Positions 63,447-64,000 of a stretch of 64,000 bases of DNA are shown here, piece by piece. Both the position numbers and the translations under genes were made by a program. This stretch comes from Chromobotia macracanthus (lineage: Eukaryota > Chordata > Actinopteri > Cypriniformes > Botiidae). The notes under the pieces are model-generated. The model did not search any database, was not told where the DNA came from, and worked only from the letters and a program-made list of their open reading frames with translations. The stretch spans positions 2,504,001-2,568,000 of the forward strand of contig JAZGTH010000101.1 of NCBI GenBank assembly GCA_036877525.1, written 5' to 3'. Numbering within the stretch: position 1 is the first letter of the stretch; every line of letters starts with the position of its first letter.

Positions 63447-63874
63447 TCAAACAGGAAAGACAATATGACCAGAGAAGTAGCTGGACCTGCTTATACCATT
63501 TGCACCCCGAGAAGTCTCTATCCACACGCTGTCTCCATTCTGTAGCATCAAAACGACTTGCCCTTCAGCTAATGTCTGTTGATTAATAGTAATTGGTACA
63601 ACAGTTAGTTGAACAACCTGATTTTTCTTTAAGGTAATAGTGCCCACATTCCTAGTTCCTCTGCACGAGAACTGAAATTCATATACACCAGGTACATTGC
63701 AGAGAAATATCCCTGTTCTTTGGTTATAATGGCCCTGTCCGTTGTAAAGGACCTGACTGAACACCACTGTTCTAGCAGAGGCAGAGAGCATGGAGCCGAG
63801 CGAAGCAAAGAAGGCAGACTGTTGTCCAGTGGTGTTAATGGGAGGTCCAGGCGGCCCTGCTACACCCTGTTGAC
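63447..63874 (-). CDS. Collagen-like C1q-domain protein, last exon
   Basis: The exon follows an acceptor at 63875-63876 and encodes the end of a collagen stretch (QQGVAGPPGPP), a linker INTTGQQSAFFASLGSM and a globular C1q domain of about 125 residues to the stop at 63447. C1q hallmarks are FSQVLYNGQGHYN, TGIFLCNVPGVYEFQFS, VVLMLQNGDSVWIE and the C-terminal SYFSGHIVFP. Such proteins are secreted and form trimers through this domain. The middle (TRNVGTITLKKNQVVQLTVV) differs from the usual C1QTNF, collagen X and otolin patterns that I recall, so I give no symbol. Upstream exons lie outside the window. Confidence 0.85.
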
Positions 63875-64000
63875 CTGGAGTAAGTTTGGAGAGGAAGATG
63901 TTACCTTCAGATTCAAACTTTATTCAAATGCATCCATGTAACTAATTATAAAATTGGCATATTAGATTGTTATAGCCTACACATGTGTGTGTGTGCATAT

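Noticed and set aside
1..64000. CRISPR arrays, operons, insertion sequences or viral genes
   Set aside because: Nothing of the kind is visible; the window is ordinary fish nuclear DNA with spliced genes.

Overview
The window is a piece of a teleost fish nuclear genome. It is AT-rich, its genes are split by GT/AG introns, and its introns and spacers hold long TG and TA microsatellites, a tRNA-derived SINE with the common fish tail, and palindromic MITE-like elements of the kind that abound in cypriniform fish. I cannot name the species. Proteins were read by joining exons whose splice sites keep the frame and whose translation matches vertebrate families that I recognise. No search could be run.

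Layout. (1) 1-27,096, minus: the 5' half of unc13b (Munc13-2). Eight small exons encode the N-terminal C2A domain and its linker. They join a coding exon of at least 7,072 bp that runs off the window and encodes a low-complexity region with about 20 copies of a Phe-rich motif. (2) 28,396-31,081, plus: stoml2, complete, 358 aa, divergent from unc13b. (3) 32,047-34,674, minus: pcyox1, six exons, with an apparent one-base frameshift. (4) 36,070-36,912, plus: fam136a, complete, 138 aa. (5) 38,302-42,355, minus: gmcl1, 14 exons, 503 aa. (6) 42.4-49.6 kb: no gene recognised; mobile-element relics. (7) 49,594-52,497, minus: snx24, 172 aa. (8) 53,804-58,018, minus: lox, 419 aa. (9) 58-63.4 kb: no gene recognised. 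(10) 63,447-63,874, minus: last exon of a collagen-like C1q-domain gene.

The genes do not form one pathway. They look like a join of three segments whose human counterparts lie, from my memory of the human map, on 9p13 (UNC13B, STOML2), 2p13 (PCYOX1, FAM136A, GMCL1) and 5q23 (SNX24, LOX). Two pairs (unc13b/stoml2 and pcyox1/fam136a) are head to head and probably share promoter regions. stoml2/pcyox1 and fam136a/gmcl1 are tail to tail.

The most interesting content is the giant unc13b exon. It has two arrays of short Phe-rich motifs in Gln/Ser-rich linkers, a Tyr/Trp-rich block between them, and an exact PLDLS motif of the type bound by CtBP proteins. A one-base frame break in this exon and another in pcyox1 look more like single-base assembly deletions than biology, but need checking.
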